The notes beneath the pieces were generated by a model. The model had not been told where the DNA came from, did no database searches, and saw only the letters and a list, made by a program, of their open reading frames with translations. Position numbers and translations under genes: made by a program. Positions 37,157 through 50,200 of a DNA stretch of 64,000 bases are shown here, one piece after another. Positions within the stretch are counted from its first letter, which is position 1. Every line of letters starts with the position of its first letter. Origin of the DNA: Pycnopodia helianthoides (taxonomy: Eukaryota > Echinodermata > Asteroidea > Forcipulatida > Asteriidae); NCBI GenBank assembly GCA_032158295.1, contig CM063253.1, forward strand, positions 9,207,001 to 9,271,000. The letters are read 5' to 3'.

Positions 37157-37552
37157 GTTTAAAGGAACATTACAGAATTGGTTTTTGCTAACAAAACAGT
37201 TGCCGGCAGTGTAAGCACTTGATGTAATCCACCATGTACATAAACTGACAAACCTGTAAAAGTTTGAGATCAATCGGCCATCTGGGTCACAAGAAAACAG
37301 TAAAAAAAAAAAAATTACACATTTGCATGACATCATATAGATTCAAAAAATGAATAAAACGCTCACTGAGCGATAAACTCTAATCGGAAAATTAGTTTAT
37401 TCATTTCTCATCAAATATGGAATTTCAGACAAAATATTTCAAGGGATGTTTTATACTATCATCATCATTAGACCGGGTAAGTTTTATGTAAATCTGTGAT
37501 CAAAAAATATATTTTACAAGCTTTTTCTCGCCAATTCTGTAATGTTCCTTTA
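37157..37552. mobile_element. MITE family B, copy 3
   Basis: Same family and orientation as the 21243 copy; an A-tract (37307-37319) has expanded inside it. Confidence 0.85.
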
Positions 37553-38630
37553 GCATAAAGCTAGGAACGAGCACCTTCTATTTTGTCCGGGTAATTCTCT
37601 GTAATTTGTGGGAAGCTTGGCTCTGGCCAGCCATGCTCATAGTGTTAAATAAAAGGAATACGTTTGTATAGGGCCCCCTGTGAGTATCACAAGGATTTAT
37701 ACCATAAGAGAAATAAGGTGTTTTTTTAGGGATAGATGAATCTTTTTTTGTAGAATTGTTAGGGAGCGTTATAGTAGCCAGCCACGTTTTCATCTTCGAC
37801 CTTCACATTTTAGTTGCAGTATAATTTACTGTGACTTCTCTGTGCTATTGTTACTTCTACTGCACTCAGAGAGATATAACAGTTTTCATATTTACAACGT
37901 TGATCCACAACTTTCTAAAACTATGCAATACACGTACGTACGTGTATATAGGTGTCTTTATGTGTGTGTACATGTACATGGAGGCTAGCTAACCTTGCAC
38001 CCCAGGCTACTTAACCTTGCACCTCCACACCTACTTGTAGGCTTTGGGGGGGGGGTTGAGCAAAGTTGATTCAGTTTGTATTGTGTACTCACCGCAACGC
38101 TAGTTTTCTTGAACACGATCTGAAGTAATTCAGGATGCACATCCGTTGTAAGGCTGTGCACATTCGTAGCAAGGTTGTGCACAGTCGTGCGTAGCAAGGT
38201 TGTACACATCTACAGTGAATGAGCCTATAATGTGTTGATCACTGGAGTACACGCTTGGCAGTGATCACAAGCACTTTATTTGCAAGATCTGTGCAGTGTG
38301 TATTGACATTAAAGCCATGCAGCTATAGCATATGGTGGGTAGGCACACACACTGTTGTGGGGGACTTTCACACTATATGGAACAATGGTCCACGCTATGT
38401 TTTTTTCTTTGTTAAACTGGGTCCCCACAAGGCAGTTCTTTTGAAAAGGGAACAATAGAACAACGATAGGAAGTCCCCACAACGTATGCAAAAGACTGGG
38501 TGCACCTTTTTTTGTCAGTTAATTATGTAGTGAATTGTATTCACCTGTTTTGACCGCGGTTCATAACAAATAAATGTAAACCATAGAAAGTGTAGTCCAA
38601 AGTATTTTGAAAGTTTACTTACCACTATAG
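37553..38630. other. No gene seen
   Basis: Between a MITE and the foldback element; a short GTACGTACGTGTATA run at 37933 and AAGGTTGTGCACA repeats at 38150-38205 only. Confidence 0.6.
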
Positions 38631-39039
38631 CCTTGATATCAAGGCTGTGTAGACAAGTACTCTAGCTAAACCCATAGAGCAAGGATACTAAAACCTCAGC
38701 CGCCCGAATGCGATACAACCCCAGTCCCCCGACTGACCCTAAAAAAAATAGCACACCGCACTCTCACCATGCACACACACACACAGCGCCTCTATGATGT
38801 AATGTACGCAGCCCCCACACACATCGCTATTCCACACACCGCTATCGCCCACAATCCTAGCCCGTGAGACCAGGCTGAACTCAGCACTAAATTTAGTGCC
38901 AGCACCAAATTTGGTGCTGGCAAGAAATTTAGTGCTGGCACCAAATTTCAAAAATCTTAGTCAACGACCGTTATTGACAGTCTGAACAGATTACCAAATT
39001 GTCATGTTTTTACCTCGTTTTAAGTTGAACATTTGTCAT

Positions 39040-40860
39040 CATAAAATCATGAGATCTTGGTTTATTTCTTCACAGATATCTTCCTTATATCCCAAACCGT
39101 CATGACTGGGCGCCCCCAATTAATTAGTCCACTAATTAGCTCAGCCAAACTAATTAAACAACTGCATAATTATAGTCCGTCTGAGAATTTACTGTACAAG
39201 TTCCAGACTGAAACACGCAACTACCTGATTTTCAAATCAAAAGTTGTCATCGAAAAATAATGAAATCTTTAGTTTTCTCTTCACAGATATCTTTCTAATA
39301 TCTCAAACTGTCATGCCTGGGCGCCCCCATTTAATTAGTCCACTAATTAGCTCAGCCCAACTAATTGAATATTTGCATAAAAAAGATCGGTGTGCAATTT
39401 TTTCAAAAATAACAAAAAATATTAAATTGAAAAGTTGTCATCGTAAAATCATGAAATCTTTGGATTTTTTTCTCCTATATAACTTCCTCATATCCCAAAC
39501 TATCATGCCTGAGCGCTCCCACTTAATTAGTCCACTAACTAGCCCAGCCCAACTAATTAAACAACTGCATGATTATATAGCCCGTCTGACATTTTACTGC
39601 ACAAGCTCTAGATGAAACACGCAACTACCTAATTTTCAATTCAAAAGTTGTCATCGAAAAATTATGAATTCTTTAGTTTTCTCTTCACAGATATCTTCTA
39701 ATATCTCAAACTGTCATGCCTGGGCGCCCCCATTTAATTAGTCCACTAATTAGCTCAGCCCAACTAATTGAATATTTGCATAAAAAAGATCGGTGTGCAA
39801 TTTTTTCAAAAATAACAAAAAATATTAAATTGAAAAGTTGTCATCGTAAAATCATGAAATCTTTGGATTTTTTTCTCCTATATAACTTCCTCATATCCCA
39901 AACTATCATGCCTGAGCGCTCCCACTTAATTAGTCCACTAACTAGCCCAGCCCAACTAATTAAACAACTGCATGATTATATAGCCCGTCTGACATTTTAC
40001 TGCACAAGCTCTAGATGAAACACGCAACTACCTAATTTTCAATTCAAAAGTTGTCATCGAAAAATTATGAATTCTTTAGTTTTCTCTTCACAGATATCTT
40101 CCTAATATCTCAAACTGTCATGCCTGGGCGCCCCCATTTAATTAGTCCACTAATTAGCTCAGCCCAACTAATTGAATATTTGCATAAAATAGATCGGTGT
40201 GCAATTTTTTCAAAAATAACAAAAAATATTAAATTGAAAAGTTGTCATCGTAAAATCATGAAATCTTTGGATTTATTTTCCTATATATCTTCCTCATATC
40301 CCAAACTGTCATGCCTGGGGCCTCCAATTAATTAGTCCACTAATTAGCTCAGCCCAACTAATTAAACAACTGCAAAATTATAGCCCGTCTGACATTTTAC
40401 TGCACAAGCTCTAGATGAAACACGCAACTACCTAATTTTCAATTCAAAAGTTGTCATCGAAAAATCATGAAATCTTTAGTTTTCTTTTCACAGATATCTT
40501 CCTCATATCTCAAATTGTCATGCCTGGGTGCCCTCATTTAATTAGTCCACTAATTAGCTCAGCCCAACTAATTGAATATTTGCATAAAATAGATCGTTGT
40601 GCAAATTTTTCAAAAATAACTAAAATTTTAAATTGAAAAGTTGTCATCGTAAAATCATGAAATCTTAATAATTTTACTTCCTATATATCTTCCCCATATC
40701 CCTAACTGTCATGCCTGAGCGCCACTAATTAATTAGTCAACTAATTAGCTCAGCCCAACTAATTAAACAACTGCAAAATTATAGCCCGTCTGACATTTTA
40801 CTGTACAAGCTCTATATGAAACACGAAAATGCCTAATTTTCAGTTCAAAAGTTGTCATCG
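39040..40860. repeat. Higher-order tandem repeat, ~403 bp unit made of two ~200 bp halves
   Basis: Landmark GGGCGCCCCCATTTAATTAG recurs at about 39317, 39722 and 40125, with GGGTGCCCTCATTTAATTAG at about 40527, a period of about 403 bp. Each unit has two related halves: one with TGCCTGGGCGCCCC...GAATATTTGCATAAAA, the other with TGCCTGAGCGCTCC...AACAACTGCATGATTATA. Copies 1 and 2 are nearly identical over 400 bp, so the array has been recently homogenised. Open frames of about 100 codons in each unit repeat with the array and look like chance ORFs. Confidence 0.85.
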
Positions 40861-41140
40861 AAAAATTAGTGGACCAATTAATTGGGGGCGCCCAGGAATG
40901 ACAGTTTTGGATATAAGGAAGACATCTGTGGAGAAAAATTTAAAGATTCCATGATTTTTCGATGACAACTTTCAACTTAAAAAAAAAGAAAAACATGACA
41001 ATTCGGTAATCGGTTCAGAATGTCAATGACGGTCGTTGACTAAGATTTTTGAAATTTGGTGCCAGCACTAAATTTCTTGCCAGCACCAAATTTGGTGCTG
41101 GCACTAAATTTAGTGCTGAGTTCAGCCTGGTGCCCGTGAG

Positions 41141-41327
41141 CCTGACGGCTCACAGCCTTGACGATCTTGTAAACCGAGTGTCTTACGTGTTTCATTGTTT
41201 TTCTTCGCAAATCCGTGGAAAATGGGGGGGGGGGGGGGTGAGTGGATATGCAAAGAGCGCACTCATTACCATAACCGCAAGACCCGGAAGTGTACAAGAT
41301 CGTCAAGGCTGTGGAGCCTCACGGCTC
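41141..41327. repeat. Hairpin insertion in the right foldback arm
   Basis: CACAGCCTTGACGATCTTGTA at 41152-41172 is inverted at about 41292-41313. The left arm has no counterpart, so this block was inserted after the arms formed. Confidence 0.7.
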
Positions 41328-41699
41328 ACGGGCTAGGATTGTGGGCGATAGCGGTGTGTGGAATAGCGGTGTGTGTGGGACTGTGGACACGAGCGTTTGT
41401 GTGCTTCCTTGGGTGAGAGCGTGGTGTGGTGTTTAAAGACAAGTCGGGGGACCGGAACAGGAGTTGCATTGCATTCGGGCATCGCATTCGTGCGGCTGTG
41501 GTTATGCACATTTTTAGCTTTATAGTAAGCAAACTATTACACAGCCTTGCAATCAAGGCTAATACCACTACGGTTATTCATATAAAATGATCTTAAAAAG
41601 GACACCTCAGGTATGTAAAATTGTATGCAACCAGAACGACCATATAACGGAGGTTTTTTTTATGCCATGCCCGAAATATTGGCATAAGATGCGTCCCCA

Positions 41700-41825
41700 A
41701 CAAATAAAAGTTAGACCAAAAACAATAAAAAGTTAAAATTAATAAACATATAAATAAATAAATGAATAAATAAATAAATATATACAAATAAATAAACAAA
41801 TAAATAATATTAATAATTATAATAA
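41700..41825. repeat. (AAAT)n-rich tract before the LINE
   Basis: AAATAAATAAAT and similar from about 41750; the truncated LINE begins at its right edge. Confidence 0.85.
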
Positions 41826-43672
41826 TGACCTGTGATGTATAAACTCTTGACCAGTATGATTGCAGAAGACCTCTATCGTCTTATGGATGACCAGCAGTTG
41901 TTTCCAGAGGAACAGAAAGGCTGTAAGAAGCGGTCCAGCGGTACGGAAGATCAACTTATCATCGACAAGGCTGTACTGGAGGATTGCAGGAGCAGAAAGA
42001 CTAATTTGGCAATGGGGTGGATCGACTACAAGAAGGCGTATGACATGGTATCGCACACATGGATAATGGAATGTCTGGATATGGTTGGAGTGGCTGATGC
42101 AGTAAAACGTCTTTTAGGTGAAAGCATGAAGACGTGGCGAACATTTCTGACAGCCAACGACGATAGTCTGGGCAAGGTATGCATAAGAAGAGGTATTTTC
42201 CAAGGTGACTCTCTGTCTCCGCTGCTGTTTGTTCTGACACAGATGCCCCTGTCGATGATACTGAGGAAGGTGAGCGCAGGCTACGTAACGAAGAAGGACG
42301 GATGCTTTGCAAAGTTGTTTGCAAAGAATGAGGCGGAGATCGATTCTCTGGTGCAGACCGTCAGGATTTTTCAGCGATGACATCGGGATGCAGTTTGGTC
42401 TGGAGAAAATGTGCTTCAATGACCATGAAGAGGGGAAAGAGGGTGCATTCCGATGGCATCGCTCTGCCAGATGGTGCACAGATGAGGGCTCTAGGCGAGG
42501 AGGAGAGTTATCGGTATTTTGGTGTTCTTGAATCGGACCATGTGCTTCACTAGGAATCAAAGGTGCAGCTGAGGGCAGAAAACATCAGGCGGGTAAAGAA
42601 ATGATTAAATTGAACGGGGGAACATGATTAAGGCGATTAACACATGGGCCGTGTCTTTGATGAGGTACAGTGCGGGTATTGTGGGGTGGACCGTGGACTA
42701 AGGAAGATCTAGATGACACGGACAGGAGAACAAGGAAACTGATGACCATGTATGGCATGCTACATCCGCGGGTAAATGTCAGCAGACTCTATCTTCCGAG
42801 GTCAGAGGGCGGAAGGGGGTTATACTGAGCGTGGCAGACAGTGTTAACATCGAGCGCAGGAGCTTACATTGTCATATCAGGAGGACCGAGGAGAACTTGT
42901 TGAAGGTTGCCCAAAAGTACACGAGGGCAGACGAAGTTGGCCCGAAGGAGTACAAGAGGGGAAAGAAAGAGGAAAGACATCAAGATTGAAGGAACAAGCC
43001 ACTTCATGGCCGGTTCTTGAGATGTACTGAAGAGGTAGCGAGCCCTAAGTCTTGGAATTGGTTAAGGAGCGGAGAACTATTAAAGATGGAAACCGAGGGC
43101 TTGATTACTGCGACACAGGGCCAGTCTCTAAGTACAAATGTTATGAAGGTAAGGATAGAGAAAGCAAACGTCTTCCTATGTGCAGAATGTGTTACAAGGC
43201 AGAAGAAACTGTTGGGATAGAGAAAGCAAACGTCTATCCTATGTGCAGAATGTGTTACAAGGCAGAAGAGACTGTATTTCATATTGTCAGTGAATGTAGT
43301 ATGATAGCCCTGACGGAGTACAAAGGAAGACATGACAAGTTGGCCAAGTTGATTCACTGGGATCTGTGTAAGAAGTATGGTGTCCAAGTGCATGCGAAAT
43401 GGTACGACCATGTTCCGGAGAAAGTTTTAGAGACCAACCAGGTCAAGATCCCTGTGACTTTAACATTCAGACTGATCATGTTGTAGAACATATAGGCGTC
43501 CGGATGTTGTAGTCTTAGCTGTGCCGGGTGATATCAGGGTAGCTTCGAAGGAGTAGGAAAAGATCCAAAAGTACCAAGATCTGGCCAGGAAACTGTGAGG
43601 GTAGATCTGTTACAAAAGGCGGCGCTTTTGGGAGCAGCAAGGATCCTAAGAAAGATCATTGAGATCTAAGGC
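41824..43672 (+). mobile_element. 5'-truncated, decayed non-LTR retrotransposon (LINE)
   Basis: Reverse transcriptase is recognisable from 41832: [37 protein letters not shown] (motif A region) and [17 protein letters not shown] (motif B). The catalytic xxDD loop expected at about 42300-42320 is missing; the frame runs from GYVTKKDG straight to [13 protein letters not shown] frameshift at about 42370 leads to [13 protein letters not shown] and further fragments in changing frames (KLMTMYG, LYLPRSEGGRG at 42740-42820). The typical 3' part with CRMCYKAEETVFHIVSEC, EYKGRHDKLAKLIHW and KWYDHVPEKV follows at 43170-43430, and a last remnant ends near 43672. A segment around 43140-43270 repeats (IEKANV... 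CRMCYKAEE twice). The element cannot move by itself. The 5' end abuts an (AAAT)n tract. Confidence 0.9.
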
Positions 43673-44207
43673 TATGAGACGTAGCCCGACTCGAGGAGTT
43701 ACCGGCACAAAGGAAAAATGTGGTCTTTCTTTTTTTATGCTGTGATAGATGATTAATAATAAATGAAACAAATTAAGAAAGAAGAAAAAATAGATATAAA
43801 AACATGTTCCTATAACACACTCTTTTTCTCTTGTACAAAAGTAAACTATCCCCCATAAAATAATTTGAAGACACAATCGGAGGGGGGTTACACCAGCCCC
43901 CATTTCGAGCACCAAATAGTCAGAATTGTTACGTGGCTAGTTGGAATAACAACATGTTTGTATAGTTCAGAGTGCCTTTCAACGTGATGGCGCTATTTAT
44001 TATTATCCATGAGTAGCCACGAATATCGAATTCGACCTTTGAGCTCAATACGTGGAAATGCTGCCATTAACAGTTCACAGAGCATTCCTACAGCCGAGTG
44101 CGGTGTACCACGAATCAGTGCTGTGTTCAATGTCAATTGCACCGCACAGAGAGAAGTAGGGCTATTAATGTGTTATTCTTTTACATGTGTGAATGTTGCA
44201 ACCCAAT

Positions 44208-47200
44208 ATGGAAGTCAGTGATTGTTTGACACTTTGTAATGGCGTCAAAATACCAACTTTGGGCATTGGTAAGTTTTCTCCTAGAGAACGGACCCACCAT
44301 TTATCTATGGTTATCTGAACTCAATGACTTCACCACGATTATACGATCACCCTATCAATGTCACTGCGTATGTAGCCATGGCAGATAATGTAGGCATATC
44401 ACAAAACGTATTCTCAACGAGCGCTATACACAATTAGCCTTTGCCATGAAATATGCTAATAACATTCACGCTTGCGTACAGACACTAATAGAACCCATAA
44501 TTGGCCGCCATCTTTGATGAAACGCGCACGCGTGAAAGGCTATCGTTGGCTAAGGATGGCTAAGAGTTGTGCGCAGCGCCCACACGCGCGTGCACGTTTC
44601 CACTGTCTTTCATCAAAGATGGTGGTCAATGATGCCATGTGCAATCCATCTATTGGTTGGCAAACACCGTAGAGTTGTGCAAAAGGCAAACGCACTAACG
44701 CGTACATGCGTAACGCCACCATCAGCCCTATGCAAAAAGGTGCGATATTCCCTCCTTTTAGCTATTTGCCCACCAGTCGTGCGAGTGCGCACGCGACGCG
44801 TCGCGACGTGTGCAATTTAAATATACCTTTGGAAAGATCCGTTGTGTCAATGTTTGTGCCTGATCACAAGCCTGATACTCGCGCTGGTCGTGCTAGGGTT
44901 TGGGTGACAGGTTTGACACGACAATCAGCTTGGCTGCTGCGTTTATACTTGTGGCATTTGTTTGGTATAGACTTGACTCACGGTGGATCCTGCTGTGCTT
45001 TTTGTCTAGGTATAGACTTGACTCACGGTGGATCCTGCTGTGCTTTTTGTCTAGGTATAGACTTGACTCAGGGCGGATCCTCTGCTTTTTGTCTAGGTAT
45101 AGACTTGACTCAGGGCGGATCCTCTGCTTTTTGTCTAGGTATAGACTTGACTCACGGTGGATCCTGCTGTGCTTTTTGTCTAGATATAGACTTGTCTCAG
45201 GGCGGATCCTCTGCTTTTTGTCTAGGTATAGACTTGACTCAGGGCGGATCCTGTGCTTTTTGTCTAGGTATAGACTTGACTCAGGGCGGATCCTCTGCTT
45301 TTTGTCTAGGTATAGACTTGACTCACGGTGGATCCTGCTGTGCTTTTTGTCTAGGTATAGACTTGACTCAGGGCGGATCCTCTGCTTTTTGTCTAGGTAT
45401 AGACTTGACTCAGGGCGGATCCTGCTGTGCTTTTTGTCTAGATATAGACTTGACTCAGGGCGGATCATGTGCTTTTTGTCTAGGTATAGACTTGACTCAG
45501 GGCGGATCCTGTGCTTTTTGTCTAGGTATAGACTTGACTCAGGGTGGATCCTGTGCTTTTTTTCTAGGTATAGACTTGACTCAGAGCGGATCCTGTGCTT
45601 TTTGTCTAGATATAGACTTGACTCAGGGCGGATCATGTGCTTTTTGTCTAGGTATAGACTTGACTCAGGGCGGATCCTGTGCTTTTTGTCTAGGTATAGA
45701 CTTGACTCAAGGTGATCCAGTGCTTTTGTCTAGGTATAGACTTGACTCAGGGTGGATCCTGTGCTTTTTTCTAGGTATAGACTTGACTCAAAGTGGATCC
45801 TGTGCTTTTTGTCATAGACTTGACTCAGGGCGGATCCTGTGCTTTTTGTCTAGGTATAGACTTGACCCAGGGCGGATCCTGTGCTATTTGTCTGGGTATA
45901 GACTTGACCCAGGGCGGATCCTCTGCTTTTTGTCTAGGTATAGACTGGACTCAAGGCGGATCATGTGCTTTTTGTCTAGGTATAGACTTGACTCACGGCG
46001 GATCCTGTGCTTTTTGTCTAGGTATAGACTTGACTCAAGGCGGATCATGTGCTTTTTGTCTGTATACAGATATAGCCTACATGTACTATAAGCTTCTTGC
46101 GTTTATCCCAATGTTTTATTGATTGGAGTTGAGCCCCACTCTTCGCATTTGGGTACGCCACCGAGCCTGGCTATTTTTGTGTGTTTCCTAGTCTACCATC
46201 TTTGGCTTAAATTGTATGGGTTTAAGTTCGGTGTCATTATAATGTTGCTCAGATTTGTTTTTATTTTTTCCAGAATCTGCTAGATTCTGCCCTGACACAT
46301 TATACAGAATGTACATTTTTATCGAGTGAAATTCATCATAACTATTGCAATGATATTATATATCGTTTGTTAGGAAGCTCACCTTTTGGTGGCTACAGTC
46401 ACGAGGCTATGGGCCACGCCCTGAAACACTGCCGAGTCAGACACGTCGACACGGCCAGGACCTACAACTGTGAACACCTCGTGGCCAAGTCGATTCGAGA
46501 CAGCGGGGTGCTGCGAGAAGATCTGTTCATCACGAGTAAAGTATGGCCCACCGACTACGGCTACGAGAGCACGAAGACTGCCTTCCAAGAGTCACTCAGA
46601 CAGACTGATGTGGAGTATTTTGGTAAACAAATAAAGAGTTTTAATCTTGAGTTGAAATCAAATCGCTTCTTGTGTTTGCCCAATTTGTTCATATTAAAAA
46701 AAAAAAATTATGACATTTATTGCAAATTGTAGAAGGGTTATTGTGGACCCACTTTGCCACGTGCCATTTTAAGATATTTGTTAGCTGATGTACAGTCCAA
46801 ATTTGAATGACAATTTTTGATAATATGTCCTGTTTTTCTCGTACAGACCTTTACTTACTTCACTGGCCCAAGTCGCCCGATGGTACTGACACCAAGAAAC
46901 TAATCGGCGAGTCTTGGAAAGCACTCGAAGAACTCTACACACGAGGTAGCTATTTCATTTTCTATTTGCTCACGGTCAGTTTTCTAAAAAAAAAAAACAC
47001 TCTGATTCATCTTAAAATGAGGCAGTCAACCCGTCAATTTTATTCCCTGAAAAAAAATGCAATGTCACTACACAACATTAATCAACATGTTGATAGTGGA
47101 AACGCTTAGCTACGATTAATCCTTATAGATCTTTGTGAAGTCGAGCCAACATTTTAAAAAATGCCCGGGTCAAAGGTGACCTGAATACCACTGGTCTTAG

Positions 47201-50200
47201 TGGGTCTGATTCATGTATGGGTCAGTTTGACCCGGAGTCTGTGCCAAAGTAACCTGGAATCCGAGTCCAAAGTCCATATTGTACCCATATTCCGGGTCAC
47301 ATTGGCACAAGTTCCGGCTAAAACTGACACCGAAGTGAATCGGAACCCTTGTAAACCCGGAATCCCGGGTCTAATCTGAGTGACCCTGGAGTCTACAGAA
47401 AGCAGGGAGATGTTTAAAAGGCAAGTTTTTATTCAGGAAGATGCAAGTCACGTGGTCCTCAAAGGGCTAAAAAGAGGGCGAGGATGCATTGGAAGAAGAG
47501 CGTTCATAGAGAAGAATGATGCTGTTAAATTTTCGATTGAACTGGACAGATTAGTGAATTGTAAATGCGAGCAAGGGAACTATTCGCGTGTCACAAAGCG
47601 TAACGTTAGGGCGGCTACGGTTACGCAATTTACAAGGAGCCATTCCAATAGCTTTATTCTACGTACTGCATCTCTTTGGAACTCCTTGCCTGGTATGTTT
47701 TCCTCAATCCAACAATCTAGACTGTTTTAAGAAATTGTCAATTCCTCCCTTCAGCTTCCCTGAGTTACTTTCACATTTAAAATTTGTTCTTCTTGTAGCC
47801 CCTTACCAAGAGTGGCTTTTAGCCATGTTTGTGCGAACTTGCATATAATTTTTTAAAAACATACATCAAACACTCTGTACATGTTTTTATAAGTATATCT
47901 GGTAGTGATGCACAATCGCGTACAGGAATACGAGAACATGAATTATGCGTGAGATTTAGAAGCTGGACGGGTACCTCTAAGAGTATCTGACCTTGGGGTT
48001 GATAGTAAATAGACCGATCCATTAAGCTCCGCCTCCTTACGGGTAGACCAATCACAACCTTGGCTACACCACCGAAAGTCCGACGCGCTAAAATCCCTTT
48101 AGAAAAATAAATAAGCGCGCGCGCAAACTTCAAGCATTGGAGAGATGCTCATGTGCTACCCATGTGTGCAGTGGTGATGCAGCCGATGCTGTGATTGGTT
48201 AATATGTTAAGTGGGTGGGGCTTAATTGATCCGTCTTATACGGATGGAGGAACATGTAGTGAGTTATGAGTCGAAATAAGTTTATGCTGCCACTGACTCT
48301 TTGAATGCCCTTTTTTCACAAGGTCTTTGCAAGTCCATTGGAGTGAGCAACTTCGAGATCTCAGACCTTGAAAACTTGAAAGAGACTTGGACGGTTACTC
48401 CCCAAGTTAATCAAGTAAGTCAGTGATAAATCGCCGAACACAATGTAGCCACGTCCTTCGAACTTCACCTACTCTGCTGCAAGCGAGTCGGCATGATTAG
48501 CCTTCAAAGTTAATGAATTAATATTATTACTATTGTTAATATTGACCAAGGAGCCGCAATTTGGGGGATTAAGGAACCTCATTTCTGGGGTGGGGGATGA
48601 AGGAACCGCATTTCGGGGGATTAAGGAAACGTACATTTCTGCTAAACGCCAATAGGACATTGCATGTCCTTTGAAACAAAAAGTGATCGGAGATTTAGCA
48701 TTATGACTACACAAAACATCAAAGCACAAGTAGTGCCCAAGAAATGTTTGACTAAAGAGAACCCGGTCCTAAGGGAGACTTCGGAATGCTAGTCTGCAAC
48801 AGGCAGACCAGGTAAAGTTTAATTGTAAACGTATAGTTCTGAGCTTGTGCACATTTCCGAGAAAACAGAACTTGCTTGTTAAGTCTGCTGCCATTTAGCG
48901 TTCAAAAAGAAAATTCCCATGGATGCCGACATTTTGGTGAATTAACTTTGTCTTTAACCGTTTGATTACTCACTTCTAGATTGAGATGCATGTGTTCAAC
49001 TATCCTGAGGAGCTCATTGATTATTGCAAAGGACTTGGGATGAAAATTGTGGTATGAAAAAATGAATCCTTTTTTATCCATTGTTATCGCTTGTGCTTTC
49101 TTGTAATAGACCGTATGGATATGACGTCATTTTAGTAGGGCGCCATCGCCTAGAGGTCAAACTGAGGTTGTTCATTGGCCAGTCCTGTTCGCCGCGCGTA
49201 CAAATCTTTGCGTATTTATTGTTTCATCGCCGGTTTACCTCCGTCAATAGACCTTGTGCATTGGAGTCATCACGCCGCCTTCTTAGAGGTAAAAAAGATG
49301 ACGAACAATGAAAATTGCACATCTATGTGAGCTCAGTGCATTCGCTCGTCCCCAGCGCCTTCCAAAGGCACTATTGTTAACGTTAATGCTCAGTCTCATG
49401 CTCAGTTCCATCATGCATCACACTTACACTGCAAGCACTGCACGCATGACGTACTTCCTGAACAAGAATATGTGCAAGCTGATTAGCCCATCCCAGCGGT
49501 CCTGGATAGGCCGCTGGGGCCAAGCGAACTCAGTGCACAGAATCAAACAATGAGTAACCTTCTTTTGACCTCTAGCCGAGGGCGCCCCACTCAACTGACG
49601 TCATGTACATAAGGTCTTTGCATGAGGTCTAATGCCTGTATTGTTTTGAGGCATGGCATGGTGAGGTATCAATGTACATGTATATTCAGTTTGCGGTAAC
49701 ACCGTACGTATAATATCTACTTTGCTGTGTAGATTTGTTCTTGAGAACATCTCTTGCTCTTTATTCTACTGGTGCGCAATAGATTTCGGAATTCGGGCTG
49801 CTACTAGTTCTCTAGTTCATATCTTTTCAGAACTAGGTAGTATCCTTTGGTACCAAACAAAATCAATTTATCACCAAAGTGTTTGCAGTGTTGTGTAACG
49901 CTTAACCTTTTCATCGCATGTTAGGAAAGCTGACGAGAACAGTCATTGAATTAATCCTGTGTAATTGGAAATTGTGTTTATACCAATTTTATTAGGACAT
50001 TTTGGCATCATACAAAATAAAGCATTCTTTCTTATAATAAAGATTCCCTTTTTCATGAAAGTTCTAGACCGAAGAGAATTTTCTAATAATTTATGTTTAA
50101 AAACACACAATGTTTTGCACACAGAGTTGTGTAGACAGCTATTGCTGTTCTATGGACCATTATAATGGTGCCACTATCTTGGTCATATTCTTTGTATCAA

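Larger units (their letters stand above)
38630..41570. mobile_element. Foldback (TU/FB-like) element with long inverted arms
   Basis: Outer sequence at about 38630-38660 (GCCTTGATATCAAGGCTGTG) reappears inverted at about 41540-41565. Further in, 38715-39060 matches 41000-41470 inverted: the block around ACAATCCTAGCCCGTGAG, the block of CAGCACCAAATTTGGTGCTG steps (38885-38950 and 41055-41120), and the start of the internal repeat unit (39035-39130 against 40855-40985 inverted). Between the arms lies only tandem repeat, with no transposase. Arm lengths differ because the right arm carries an extra hairpin (41141-41327). This design of long inverted arms built on tandem units is known from sea urchin TU and fly FB elements. 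I do not see clear target-site duplications. Confidence 0.8.

Noticed and set aside
39244..40335. Repeated ~100-codon ORFs in the foldback element
   Set aside because: They recur with the 403-bp unit, break in some copies (39650) and match no family.
44966..46065. CRISPR array
   Set aside because: Units are contiguous with no unique spacers and the DNA is eukaryotic; the same holds for the other tandem arrays.
44706..46091. 461-codon ORF on the plus strand (and 247- and 271-codon ORFs in other frames)
   Set aside because: They are produced by the 42-bp minisatellite, which is open in several frames on both strands; no start context, domain or splice evidence.
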